From positions 496,001 to 560,000 of the forward strand of contig NZ_JAFMZM010000001.1 in assembly GCF_024436375.1 (NCBI RefSeq): DNA of 64,000 nucleotides, in the 5' to 3' direction. Position numbers and translations under genes: made by a program. Every line of letters begins with the position of its first letter. The first letter of the stretch is position 1. This document shows, piece by piece, positions 52,259 through 60,030 of this stretch. Source of the DNA: Nocardioides astragali (GTDB taxonomy: Bacteria > Actinomycetota > Actinomycetes > Propionibacteriales > Nocardioidaceae). Below the pieces are notes generated by a model that worked only from the letters and a program-made list of their open reading frames with translations, searched no databases and had not been told where the DNA came from.

Positions 52259-52948
52259 ATGACACCCGCAGGGCGGCTCTTCAGGAGCATCCGTGTCGCC
52301 CTGGTCCCCGCGGTCGTGCTGGGCGTCGCGCTTGCGGCGTCCGGCACGGCCCCGTCGGTCGCGTCCGCGCAGGTGGGCGCGGCCGAGCGGGGCGTGCCGT
52401 GTGCCGAGGTCGATAGCGGGTTCCGCCCGACCACACTTTCCGTCGCCGGCGTCGTCGGGTCGACGAAGGTCCTGGCCCAGGGCCAGGACCAGCACGGCGT
52501 TCCCCGGCCGCCACCGCTCACCGAGCGGGGCAAGTGGCAGCTCGCCTGGGACAAGGCGGCGGGTGTCCGTCCGGGCGATGCTGAAGGTGTCGTCCGCCTC
52601 ACCGCGCACACCTACCCGCGCGGCGGGTCGCACGTGCCGGCCTTGGGCAACCTGCTGCTGGCCCGGTTGCGCGCGGGCGCCCAGCTCGAGCTGTCGGGCG
52701 CCGGCGGCGAGCGGCTGTGCTACCGCGTGGCCCGCCGGGTCCAGGTCCCGGCGGATGGCTCCGTGTCGGGCTTCTACGCCACGACCGGGCCGCCGCGGGT
52801 GGCCATCCTGGTCTGCTCGGGCAGGCGCCGCGGCCCGGGGGACTGGTCCCACCGCACCATCTGGTACGCCGTGCCGGACCCGCATTCTGCTCTGAGCGGA
52901 AGCCGTGGAAGCCGTGGGCTCGGATCGCTACCGTCGCTGCATGGGTGA
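52259..52948 (+). CDS. Class F sortase
   Basis: 229 aa. N-terminal membrane anchor or signal (VALVPAVVLGVALAASGT). Sortase beta-barrel with catalytic His117 (VVRLTAHTYPRGGS), Cys186 (VAILVCSGRR) and Arg199 (WSHRTIWYAVP); the TAHTYP, ALGNLL and PGDWSHRT wording is typical of actinobacterial class F. ATG 52259 is 2 bp after the LPSTG protein stop, so the pair is cotranscribed and this is presumably the enzyme that cleaves its LPSTG. The gene's 3' end overlaps the start of the XRE gene by 8 bp. Confidence 0.87.
   Translation: MTPAGRLFRSIRVALVPAVVLGVALAASGTAPSVASAQVGAAERGVPCAEVDSGFRPTTLSVAGVVGSTKVLAQGQDQHGVPRPPPLTERGKWQLAWDKAAGVRPGDAEGVVRLTAHTYPRGGSHVPALGNLLLARLRAGAQLELSGAGGERLCYRVARRVQVPADGSVSGFYATTGPPRVAILVCSGRRRGPGDWSHRTIWYAVPDPHSALSGSRGSRGLGSLPSLHG
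52929..52934 (+). promoter_or_regulatory. -10 element for leaderless XRE gene
   Basis: TACCGT lies 6 nt before ATG 52941, inside the sortase gene. Confidence 0.4.
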
Positions 52949-53240
52949 GATCCTGCCGTTCCCCGACCGTGACGCCGTCCAGCCCGCCGAGGCCCCGGCC
53001 CCCCTGTGGCGCGAGCTGATCGGCCACGAGCTCCATCGGGAACGACGGGACCGTGGTGAGCGACTGGTGGACGTGGCCGAGCGCGCCGGGGTCTCGATGC
53101 AGTACCTGTCGGAGATCGAGCGTGGTCTGAAGGACCCCTCCTCGGAGATGCTCCAGGCCATCGCCGGGGCGCTGGACCTGGGCGTCCGCGAGCTCGCTGG
53201 CCGGGTGAACCGGTCCGAGACCCTCTGCCTGGCCGCCTGA
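52941..53240 (+). CDS. XRE-family regulator (ClgR/PopR-like)
   Basis: 99 aa. Single Cro/C1-type helix-turn-helix at about 30-90: LIGHELHRERRDRGERLVDVAERAGVSMQYLSEIERGLKDPSSEMLQAIAGALDLGVREL. The SxQYLSEIERGxKxPSSEML recognition region is like ClgR and PopR, actinobacterial activators of clp protease genes. It is convergent with a clpP-clpP operon 25 bp away, strengthening that reading. Three 12-bp repeats run from its stop codon to the clpP stop. Confidence 0.82.
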   Translation: MGEILPFPDRDAVQPAEAPAPLWRELIGHELHRERRDRGERLVDVAERAGVSMQYLSEIERGLKDPSSEMLQAIAGALDLGVRELAGRVNRSETLCLAA

Positions 53241-53265
53241 CTGGCCGCCTGAGTGGCCGCGTGAC
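53230..53265. repeat. Three tandem 12-bp repeats at the XRE/clpP junction
   Basis: TGGCCGCCTGAC, TGGCCGCCTGAG, TGGCCGCGTGAC at 53230-53265. Each copy contains a TGA in the XRE frame, so slippage here would not lengthen the protein. It fills the gap to the convergent clpP stop. Confidence 0.7.
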
Positions 53266-53868
53266 TCAGCCGAACGCCGAGGGCTGCTCGCGCAGGACGG
53301 TGTCGACGATCCCGTAGTCGACGGCCGCCGAGCCGGGCAGCACCAGGGTGCGGTCGGTGTCCTGCCGGATCTGCTCCGGCGTACGCCCGGTGTGCTCGGC
53401 GAGGATCTCCTCGAGCAGCAGGCGCACCCGCGCCACCTCGTCGGCCTCCAGGATGAGGTCCGGGATGGTGCCGCGACCCTGCGTCGCCGGCTGGTGGAGC
53501 ACCACCCGACCGTGCGGGAGGATGGCCCTGCTGCCCGGGGCGCCGCCGGCCAGGAGCACGGCCGCGGTCCAGGCCGCCTCGCCCACGCAGACCGTCTCAA
53601 CCTTCGGCCGCACGAACTGCATGGCGTCGTACACCGCCAGCATCGCCGAGATGGACCCGCCCGGGGAGTTGATGTAGAGGCTGATCGGGAGGTCCGGGTT
53701 CTCCGAGGCCAGGTGGAGCAGCTGCGCGATGACGGCGTTGGCGACGCCGTCATCGATCTCCGTGCCGAGGTAGATGATGCGCTCCGACAGCAGGCGGGAG
53801 TAGAGGTCCAGGGTGCGCTCGCCCCGCGGCGTCTGCTGGATGACGTAGGGGATCGTGTAGGTGCTCAT
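53266..53868 (-). CDS. ClpP-family subunit lacking the catalytic serine
   Basis: 200 aa, normal ClpP length. Fold markers: RLLSERIIYLGTEIDDGVANAVIAQLLHLASENP, LYINSPGGSISAMLAVYDAM, LPHGRVVLHQPATQGRG and an Asp in RQDTDRTLVLP. The nucleophile strand, normally VGQAAS-x-A, is VGEAAWTAAVLL: TGG (Trp100) replaces the catalytic Ser. The predicted catalytic His (125) and Asp remain. It should assemble but not cleave, like the noncatalytic ClpR subunits of cyanobacteria and plastids. ATGA overlap with the active clpP upstream gives equal expression, so mixed rings are likely. Confidence 0.87.
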   Translation of the reverse strand: MSTYTIPYVIQQTPRGERTLDLYSRLLSERIIYLGTEIDDGVANAVIAQLLHLASENPDLPISLYINSPGGSISAMLAVYDAMQFVRPKVETVCVGEAAWTAAVLLAGGAPGSRAILPHGRVVLHQPATQGRGTIPDLILEADEVARVRLLLEEILAEHTGRTPEQIRQDTDRTLVLPGSAAVDYGIVDTVLREQPSAFG

Positions 53869-54479
53869 CGCACCCCTGCCAGACCGATGGCGTGCTGTCG
53901 CCCCGGGGTGACGTGGTCGACGCTGCTGATGATGTGGTCCACGAACCCGTAGTCGAGCGCCTGCTCGGCGCTGAACCAGCGGTCGCGGCGGGAGTCCTGC
54001 TCGACCGTGTCCAGGTCCTGTCCGGTGTGCGCCGAGATCAGGCCGAGCACGGTGTCGCGGGTGCGCCGCAGGTCCTCGGCCTGGATCTCGACGTCCACCG
54101 CCGTGCCGCCGATGCCGGCCGAGCCCTGGTGCAGCAGGACCCGAGCGTGCGGCAGTGCGTACCGCTTCCCGGGAGTGCCGGCCGACAGCAGGAACTGTCC
54201 CGCGCTGGCGGCCATGCCCATCGCGAGCGTGCTCACGTCGTTGGGGATGAGCTCCATGATGTCGTGGATCGCCAGCATCGCGGAGACGGAGCCGCCGGGG
54301 GAGTTGATCCACAGGTTGATGTCCGCCCGTGGGTCCTCGGCAGAGAGCAGCAGGAGCTGTTGCATCAGCCGGTTGCCGTTGTGCTCCTGCAGCTCCTCGC
54401 CCAGCACGATGATCCGTTCATGCATCAGTCGCCGGACGAGCTCGTCCTCGATGCGCTCAGAGGTTGCATTCATGCTCAT
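53865..54479 (-). CDS. clpP: ATP-dependent Clp protease proteolytic subunit (active)
   Basis: 204 aa. Catalytic triad intact: Ser92 (MGMAASAGQFLL), His117 (LPHARVLLHQGSAG) and Asp in EQDSRRDRWFSAEQALDYGFVD. The INSPGGSVSAMLAIHDIM oxyanion strand is standard. First gene of a two-gene operon, overlapping the inactive paralogue by 4 bp. No clpX or tig beside it, so it is a secondary ClpP pair like Streptomyces clpP3-clpP4 rather than the housekeeping operon. ATG 54479 or 54473 are both possible starts. Confidence 0.9.
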   Translation of the reverse strand: MSMNATSERIEDELVRRLMHERIIVLGEELQEHNGNRLMQQLLLLSAEDPRADINLWINSPGGSVSAMLAIHDIMELIPNDVSTLAMGMAASAGQFLLSAGTPGKRYALPHARVLLHQGSAGIGGTAVDVEIQAEDLRRTRDTVLGLISAHTGQDLDTVEQDSRRDRWFSAEQALDYGFVDHIISSVDHVTPGRQHAIGLAGVR

Positions 54480-54520
54480 GTCCACAGCGTGACGCGGCCG
54501 TCGGCCGCACACCATGGCTC

Positions 54521-54535
54521 TCTGCTTCCAGCAGA
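54521..54535 (-). promoter_or_regulatory. TCTGCT-N3-AGCAGA dyad upstream of the clpP operon
   Basis: Perfect 6-bp arms with a 3-nt spacer (TCC), 42 bp before the clpP start. From memory the Streptomyces PopR site is TCTGCC-N3-GGCAGA; this differs only in the innermost pair. A second dyad GCGGCC-GTC-GGCCGC lies between it and the gene (54494-54508). Confidence 0.5.
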
Positions 54536-54576
54536 CCCGCTGACAGCGGAGTGGCCTACGGCTGACCTTGAGGCCG

Positions 54577-57500
54577 CTAGTTCCGGAGCCCGGGACAGAC
54601 CTTTCGGTATGCCTGCTCGGGCAGGAACTCCGCCCACTCCTCCTCGGTCAGGTTCCGGCCGGCCATCTGGCACGCGAAGTCGAGGGCTCGTCCGGGGTCG
54701 GTCTCCCAGGTGTAGACCCGCCCGTCGTACGACGCGATCACCACGGCGTGGCTGTCGCCGATGAACTGCACGCCCGCCGGGACTGCGTCTCCCTCGTTGG
54801 GTGGGTACACCGTGCCCAGCAGATCAAGCGTCCTGGCGTCCCACAGGCTGACGCCGCCGTCCGCGGCGCCGGAGACCAGTCGGGCACCGTCCCCGGAGTA
54901 CCTCAGCCACAGCACCTCAGAGGCCAGGCCGGTGGAACCCTGCCGCTGCTCTCCGCTCGAGACGTCGATGGTGACGAGCTCGCCGGTCTGCCCGGCGACG
55001 GCCACGGTCGAGCCGTCCGGGGAAGCGACCGACGTGTAGGCACGCAGGTCCAGGTCGCCGTCGGAGAGGACGTCGCCATTGCCCAGGTCGATGACCCGCC
55101 AGCGCTCGGAGGCACCGTCATCGGAGTCGTCGTAGAGGAGCGCCGTGCTGCCGTCGCCGAGCGACGTGGCGCAGCAGTCCGAAGGGACGTCGAGTGGGTC
55201 GCCACGCGGGCGCAAGGTCTCCGCGTCGAAGATATGGGTCCTGCCCTCCGAGTCACCCGCCAGCAGGCTTCGATCCCCGTCGACGTAGGTCAGTGAGTAG
55301 ATCTCGCCGTCGAACACGTGGCGTTCGTTGAGAGCCTTGCCAGTGGTGGGATCGGTCACTGTCAGCGTCCCCGCCTCGGCACATGGCTCGTCGCATCCAT
55401 GGCTGACGTACGTCTCCCCGTCGGGATGCCAGACGCCGGGCGACCACTCTCCCTCGTACACCGGAAGCGGGGTCGGAGGCGTGGCAGCCCCGGTGGCCGT
55501 GTCCACGAACCTGACCCACCCCTTGTCCTTGTCGTCGAGCCAGCGGTACGCCACTCGGCCGCCATCGGGGGCTACGTCGGCATGGGCGAAGCCATCGGCG
55601 TCTGTGATGCGGGCAGTCCGTCGCAGGTAGGTGTCATCGACGGCCAGGTCCCAGGTGCGGAGCATCGCGTCGTCGCCGCCGGCGTAGACGAGCCCACCGT
55701 CCGGGCTGAAGCCGATGCTCCAGGACTGTTCGAAGGTGTCCCAGCGTGCCATCGGCTTGCCGCTGCGGACGTTCCAGACGATGACCTCGCCGTCGTGGGA
55801 GGCAGTGCCCACGAGCGAGCCGTCCCATGAGAACCGGAGGTCGCGGATCCCTTGCTGGTGCCCACGCAACCTGGCGACCGTCCGGCCCGTGGCCGCGTCC
55901 ACCAGCAACCCGTCCTTGTCGGTCGCGCGATCCTCCAGTGCGAGCCTGGTCCCAGCAGCGTTCACGTCGAGGACGAGGTACGACGTCACGTCGTTGCGGC
56001 GCCAGATCGGCCGTCCGGTCGCCACGTCGTACGCCGTCAACGGCCAGGGGGTGTACATGGTCTGCCCGTCCGGGCTGAGCGCAACGCCCCAGTCCACAGG
56101 TCCGACCGGCACGAGCGCCGGCGGTTTCGAGGGCGAGCGCAGGTCCCAGACCACACCGCGGCCCGTGGTGTCGGTCAGCACGGTGGCCGCCAGGTAGCGG
56201 CCATCGGCGCTGAACTGGACATCGCCGCCATAAACCGGTTCGCCTCCTGGAAGGGCGGCGAGCTTCTTGGCAGCCGGTTGCATCGTGCTCGTGTCCAGCA
56301 GCCGCACCGGTTCCGTCGACTCGGCGTACGTGGAGACCGCGAGCTGCCGGCCGTCGGGGCTGAACGCCGGAAGCATGGACGCGGTGCCCTCCGGGAGCTG
56401 AGCGCCGTCATAGGTGCGCACCACCTCGTTGGTGGAGGCGTCGTACAGATGCATGCGGTTGCTGTCGTCGGAGGCTGCGATCCACCGGCCGTCGGGGCTG
56501 ACGGCCATCACCTCGAGATAGTCGCCACCGGCCGGAGCGGATCGCACCAGGTGGGGGCGCTCGGCCAGTGCGGCGAGCAGGTTGGTCCGGGTCTCGGGGG
56601 AGTCGTCGAGCCGCACTCCCGCTATCGCGAGCAGGAGCGAGAGGCTGATGTCGTCGGCGAGCTGGGCTCGAGCGCCGATCCGCCGCGCATCGGCCGACAC
56701 GACTGCTTGTCGCGCCTCCGCCGCATTGCGACCAGCCCGGTCCGACTGCACCGCGGCGAACCCGCCGGCGACGAGGGCCAGCACCAGGAGCACCACGGCG
56801 CCGCCGAGGACCAGCCGCAAGCGCCTGATCAGGACGGTTTGTCGCCTGGCGTGCGCAGCGGCAGACCGCTCGGCGACTTCCTCAGCCTCACGGGAGGCCT
56901 CGAGGAAATCGGTCTCGACCGGATTCAGTGAGGCGCCATGCTGGTCCTTCCAGCCCAAAGCACGGGCCAGCCTCACGCCGCGGTAGAGCTCGGTGTCCGG
57001 TCGCCCCAGCGTGTCCCAACCGTCCGCGGTGGCCGCGAGATGGTGCAGGATCCGCTGGCCATCGATGTCGTCGTCGAGCCAGGAGCGCAGTCGTGGCCAG
57101 GCGCGGGCGAGGGCTTCGTGGCTGATCGCCAGCACGCCCTGGTCACTGGTGACGAGGCGGGCCTCGACGAGGCGCTCGACCAACTCGTCGCGGCCCTCCT
57201 CACGGTCCAGCAATCGTCGCGGAACCTTGGCCCGCACCGGGTCACCCTCCTCGTCGGGGATGACCAGACGCAGCATCACGTCGCGCAGGTGCGGGCGATC
57301 GTCGGGGTCAAGGGCCGCGTACAGCTGTTCCGCCGACTTCGCGACGGCGCCCTGGATGCCACCGGAGTCCCGGTAGCCAGCGGTGGTGAGCGTACGACCC
57401 TCCCGGCGCTGCCAGGTCTCGAGCAGCGCGTGGGACAGCAGCGGGAGGGCACCTGGATCACGCACGACCTCGGCGACCAGCAGGTCGACGAGTCCGGGCT

Positions 57501-58791
57501 CGACCAGGAGGCCCGCCTGCCGTGCGGGAGTCTCGATGGTGGCCCGGAGCCCGTCCTCGTCCAGTCCCCCGACCAGGTAGAGCCCGCGTTCCAGCAGACG
57601 GCTGAACGAGGAGTGCAGCGCGACGTCGGAGAGCCGGTCGGCGCGGAGGGCGACCACGACGGTGCGCCGCTCGGCCTCGTCTACGAGGGAGTCGAGGAAG
57701 GTGCGTCGCTCCTGCTCGTCGGAGCAGAGGGTGAAGACCTCCTCGGCCTGGTCGACCAGGAGCACGGTCTGCGGGTCCCCCCCGCGCAGGACACTCACTG
57801 CCTCCATCGGTCGAGCTCCGGGGGTGAGAGTGACCAGACGGTGCCCCCGAGCCCGAAGCGCCGATCCGACCCCCGCGCGGAGCAGTGACGACTTACCCGA
57901 TCCGGACGGTCCGGCCAGCGCCAGCAGGCGCTGCGTCCGCAGGATCTCCAGGCAGGCTGCCACCTCCCGCTCACGACCGAAGAACCAGTCGGCATCCTCG
58001 ACGTCGTAGGCACGCAGGCCCTGCCACGGGCATGCGGCGAGAACCTCGCCCATTTGTTCCGGCACCACCAGGCTGGGATCCTGCTGCAGCACCGCCTGCT
58101 CCAGGGCCATCACGTCCCGGCTCGGGTCGATGCCCAGCTGCTCGGAGAGGATCGCCTTGAGCTGGTGGATCGTGCGCAACGCCGCGGCCTGTTGTCCCGA
58201 CTGGTACTGCGCGCGCGCCAGGAGCGCCCATCGCTGTTCGCGCAGCGGGGCCTCGCGCACCAGTGTCTGGCACCCCGCAAGCACCTCGCCGACGCGCCCC
58301 GCGGCAAGCTCGCCCTGGGCCCTCAGCTCCTCGGCCTCGAGCCGAAGCTCGACGAGCCGGCGCACCTCCGGTGCAGCCGGCGGCCACGACTCCAGGTCGA
58401 GGAACGGTCGCCCGCGCCAGAGAGCGAGCGCCTCGCCCAGCTGGTACGACGCCCGGTCGGGCTCGCTCAGCGCGAGCAGCTCCCGGGCTCGCGTCACCAG
58501 GCGCTCGAACTGCCAGACGTCCACGTCGTCGGGCGGAACTTCGAGCGAGTAGCCGAGCGACGTCGTGGCGATGGCTCCGGCGCCGAGGAGCCGGCGCAGC
58601 CGAACCACGCACCCCTGGAGGTTCTTGGCCGCGGAGGGTGGCGGCTCGTCGCTCCAGACCGCATCGGCCACCGTGTCGATGGGCACGGGCTGCCCCAGTC
58701 GACAGGCCAGGACCGCCAGCACGATGCGGTCGCGTCGGCCCTTGATGTCGGCGCCGTCCACCGTCAACGGGCCGAGCACCCTGATGCTCAT
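54577..58791 (-). CDS. BTAD/STAND-NTPase/WD40 signal-transduction regulator (AfsR-like)
   Basis: 1404 aa. Order: winged-helix DNA-binding domain (1-90, SIRVLGPLTVDGADIKGRRDR), BTAD (about 92-240), nSTAND1 NTPase with Walker A GPSGSGKSSLLRAG (294-307) and Walker B TVLLVDQAEEVF, a helical region, a single membrane segment (LVLGGAVVLLVLALVAGGFAAV, about 660), and a C-terminal WD40-like propeller (from about 780; MAVSPDGRWIAASDD, LRFSWDGSLVGTASHDGEV, LRYSGDGARLVSGAADGGVSLWD). SARP-type regulators activate target genes; the propeller probably senses a ligand outside or at the membrane. Start ATG 58791 fits the SARP N-terminus. Confidence 0.9.
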   Translation of the reverse strand: MSIRVLGPLTVDGADIKGRRDRIVLAVLACRLGQPVPIDTVADAVWSDEPPPSAAKNLQGCVVRLRRLLGAGAIATTSLGYSLEVPPDDVDVWQFERLVTRARELLALSEPDRASYQLGEALALWRGRPFLDLESWPPAAPEVRRLVELRLEAEELRAQGELAAGRVGEVLAGCQTLVREAPLREQRWALLARAQYQSGQQAAALRTIHQLKAILSEQLGIDPSRDVMALEQAVLQQDPSLVVPEQMGEVLAACPWQGLRAYDVEDADWFFGREREVAACLEILRTQRLLALAGPSGSGKSSLLRAGVGSALRARGHRLVTLTPGARPMEAVSVLRGGDPQTVLLVDQAEEVFTLCSDEQERRTFLDSLVDEAERRTVVVALRADRLSDVALHSSFSRLLERGLYLVGGLDEDGLRATIETPARQAGLLVEPGLVDLLVAEVVRDPGALPLLSHALLETWQRREGRTLTTAGYRDSGGIQGAVAKSAEQLYAALDPDDRPHLRDVMLRLVIPDEEGDPVRAKVPRRLLDREEGRDELVERLVEARLVTSDQGVLAISHEALARAWPRLRSWLDDDIDGQRILHHLAATADGWDTLGRPDTELYRGVRLARALGWKDQHGASLNPVETDFLEASREAEEVAERSAAAHARRQTVLIRRLRLVLGGAVVLLVLALVAGGFAAVQSDRAGRNAAEARQAVVSADARRIGARAQLADDISLSLLLAIAGVRLDDSPETRTNLLAALAERPHLVRSAPAGGDYLEVMAVSPDGRWIAASDDSNRMHLYDASTNEVVRTYDGAQLPEGTASMLPAFSPDGRQLAVSTYAESTEPVRLLDTSTMQPAAKKLAALPGGEPVYGGDVQFSADGRYLAATVLTDTTGRGVVWDLRSPSKPPALVPVGPVDWGVALSPDGQTMYTPWPLTAYDVATGRPIWRRNDVTSYLVLDVNAAGTRLALEDRATDKDGLLVDAATGRTVARLRGHQQGIRDLRFSWDGSLVGTASHDGEVIVWNVRSGKPMARWDTFEQSWSIGFSPDGGLVYAGGDDAMLRTWDLAVDDTYLRRTARITDADGFAHADVAPDGGRVAYRWLDDKDKGWVRFVDTATGAATPPTPLPVYEGEWSPGVWHPDGETYVSHGCDEPCAEAGTLTVTDPTTGKALNERHVFDGEIYSLTYVDGDRSLLAGDSEGRTHIFDAETLRPRGDPLDVPSDCCATSLGDGSTALLYDDSDDGASERWRVIDLGNGDVLSDGDLDLRAYTSVASPDGSTVAVAGQTGELVTIDVSSGEQRQGSTGLASEVLWLRYSGDGARLVSGAADGGVSLWDARTLDLLGTVYPPNEGDAVPAGVQFIGDSHAVVIASYDGRVYTWETDPGRALDFACQMAGRNLTEEEWAEFLPEQAYRKVCPGLRN

Positions 58792-58833
58792 CCGTCCAGA
58801 TTCCGCCGATCGGTACCGCCCGTCAACGCGCGA

Positions 58834-58883
58834 GATACCGACGCGATACCGCTCGATACCGCTCGATCTCGAGTCGGATACCA
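58834..58883 (-). repeat. Phased GGTATC direct repeats, candidate SARP operator
   Basis: On the minus strand TGGTATC (58883-58877), CGGTATC (58861-58855), CGGTATC (58851-58845) and CGGTATC (58840-58834): spacings 22, 10 and 11 bp, so all on one DNA face. SARP/AfsR-family proteins bind heptamer direct repeats with an 11-bp period, and these lie 43-92 bp upstream of the BTAD regulator, suggesting autoregulation or control of the divergent hydrolase gene. Confidence 0.6.
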
Positions 58884-59045
58884 CTGACTGGAAGACCCGG
58901 TAGCCGGCACTGGGCAGCTCGCCCGGCGTACCGGGTCGGAGCAGTCGACATGAACCGCGTGGGACCTCTCGTGGGGCTTGCGCATCGAGGGCGATCGGGC
59001 GACCGTGGAAGCCCGACATGCTCCAACCTCGCGACGGGGACCGAC

Positions 59046-59936
59046 GTGAGCCCTGGGTCCAGGCTCGTCCTGTGTGCTGTCGCAGTCGTGCTCGCTCTCA
59101 GCGCGTGCTCGGACTCGCCCGACGATGGTCCCGACGACTCGGCTTCGGCCCCGTCCAGCGACTCCGCATCGCCGAGCGCTTCGGGTTCGGCCCGGGCCGA
59201 GTCGGACCAGCTCGCGGGACCCGTCACCCTCGACGACGGGCGCGCGGTCTTCCTGCAGTGCTCGGGCACCGGGTCACCCACGGTGATACTGGAGGGCGGC
59301 GACGACGACACCAGCCAGTCCTACGCCTACGCCTTCGACGACCTCGCTGCCGTGACCAGGACCTGCGCCTACGACCGGGCGAACCTCGGCCAGAGCGACC
59401 CGGATCCGCGGTGCCGCGGCCTCCAGGAGCTGGTGGGCGACCTCGAGCAGGTGCTCAGCGCCGGGCAGGTCCCCGGTCCGTACGTGCTCGTCGGAACGTC
59501 CGGTGGCGGCCACATCGCCGCCGGCTACGCGGTCGAGCACGCCGCGCAGGTGGCCGGCATGGTCCTGGTCGAGGTCCCGCCGCCGTTCCCGGACCCGCCC
59601 GCGGACCTCGTGGCCGAGACCCGGTGCGACGCGCCCGGCAACGTCGAGAGCAGGGACTACCTCCAGGTGGAGCGGGACGCGTGGGAGGCTCGGCGCGAGA
59701 TCGGGGCCATCCCGCTGACCGTCATCAGCAACAGGTACAGCCCGGCGGAGGTCGCGGCCGCACCACCTTTCGAGCGACCACTGCTGCGCGCCAACGTGGA
59801 GAGCCAACGGGGCTGGCTGGTGCTGAGCCCGCGAGCGGAGCAGGTCGTGGTCGAGACCGGCCACGCGGTCGAGGAGGCCGACCCCCAGCTCGTGATCGAC
59901 GCGATCCTCGCCGTGGTCGACGAGGCGCGCGGCTGA
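59046..59936 (+). CDS. Lipoprotein alpha/beta hydrolase
   Basis: 296 aa from GTG 59046, placing the lipobox (VLALSACSD) correctly; an ATG at 58950 would add 32 residues. After a Ser/Asp-rich linker (about 25-60) comes an alpha/beta hydrolase: PTVILEGGDDDTSQS oxyanion loop, nucleophile elbow VGTSGGGHIAAG, and catalytic His in VVVETGHAVEEADPQ. CxG-type Cys residues may pair. It is surface-anchored and divergent from the BTAD/STAND/WD40 gene, possibly sharing its operator. Substrate unknown. Confidence 0.85.
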   Translation: MSPGSRLVLCAVAVVLALSACSDSPDDGPDDSASAPSSDSASPSASGSARAESDQLAGPVTLDDGRAVFLQCSGTGSPTVILEGGDDDTSQSYAYAFDDLAAVTRTCAYDRANLGQSDPDPRCRGLQELVGDLEQVLSAGQVPGPYVLVGTSGGGHIAAGYAVEHAAQVAGMVLVEVPPPFPDPPADLVAETRCDAPGNVESRDYLQVERDAWEARREIGAIPLTVISNRYSPAEVAAAPPFERPLLRANVESQRGWLVLSPRAEQVVVETGHAVEEADPQLVIDAILAVVDEARG

Positions 59937-59970
59937 TCCCCGGTCTGGCCACTCGCAAACGGAAATTGGC

Positions 59971-60001
59971 TTGAGCTCAACCGCACCTGAAGTTCTAGGG
60001 T
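59971..60001 (+). promoter_or_regulatory. Promoter with 19-bp spacer (MerR/SoxR-type layout)
   Basis: TTGAGC (59971-59976) and TAGGGT (59996-60001) are separated by 19 bp containing an imperfect dyad (TCAACC..CCTGAAG). MerR-family activators work on promoters with such overlong spacers. It lies 30 bp before ATG 60031 of the FAD oxidoreductase gene. No merR gene is in view. Confidence 0.4.
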
Positions 60002-60030
60002 CGTCCTCGCAACCGACACGAGGGGGACCC

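Noticed and set aside
52258..52320. Missing anchor of the LPSTG protein encoded in another frame after its stop
   Set aside because: The hydrophobic stretch just downstream is the N-terminal segment of the sortase, with its own ATG and continuous sortase frame.
54473..54479. Deciding between the two ATG starts of the active clpP
   Set aside because: Neither has a clear Shine-Dalgarno; 54479 is listed, but the choice changes only two residues.
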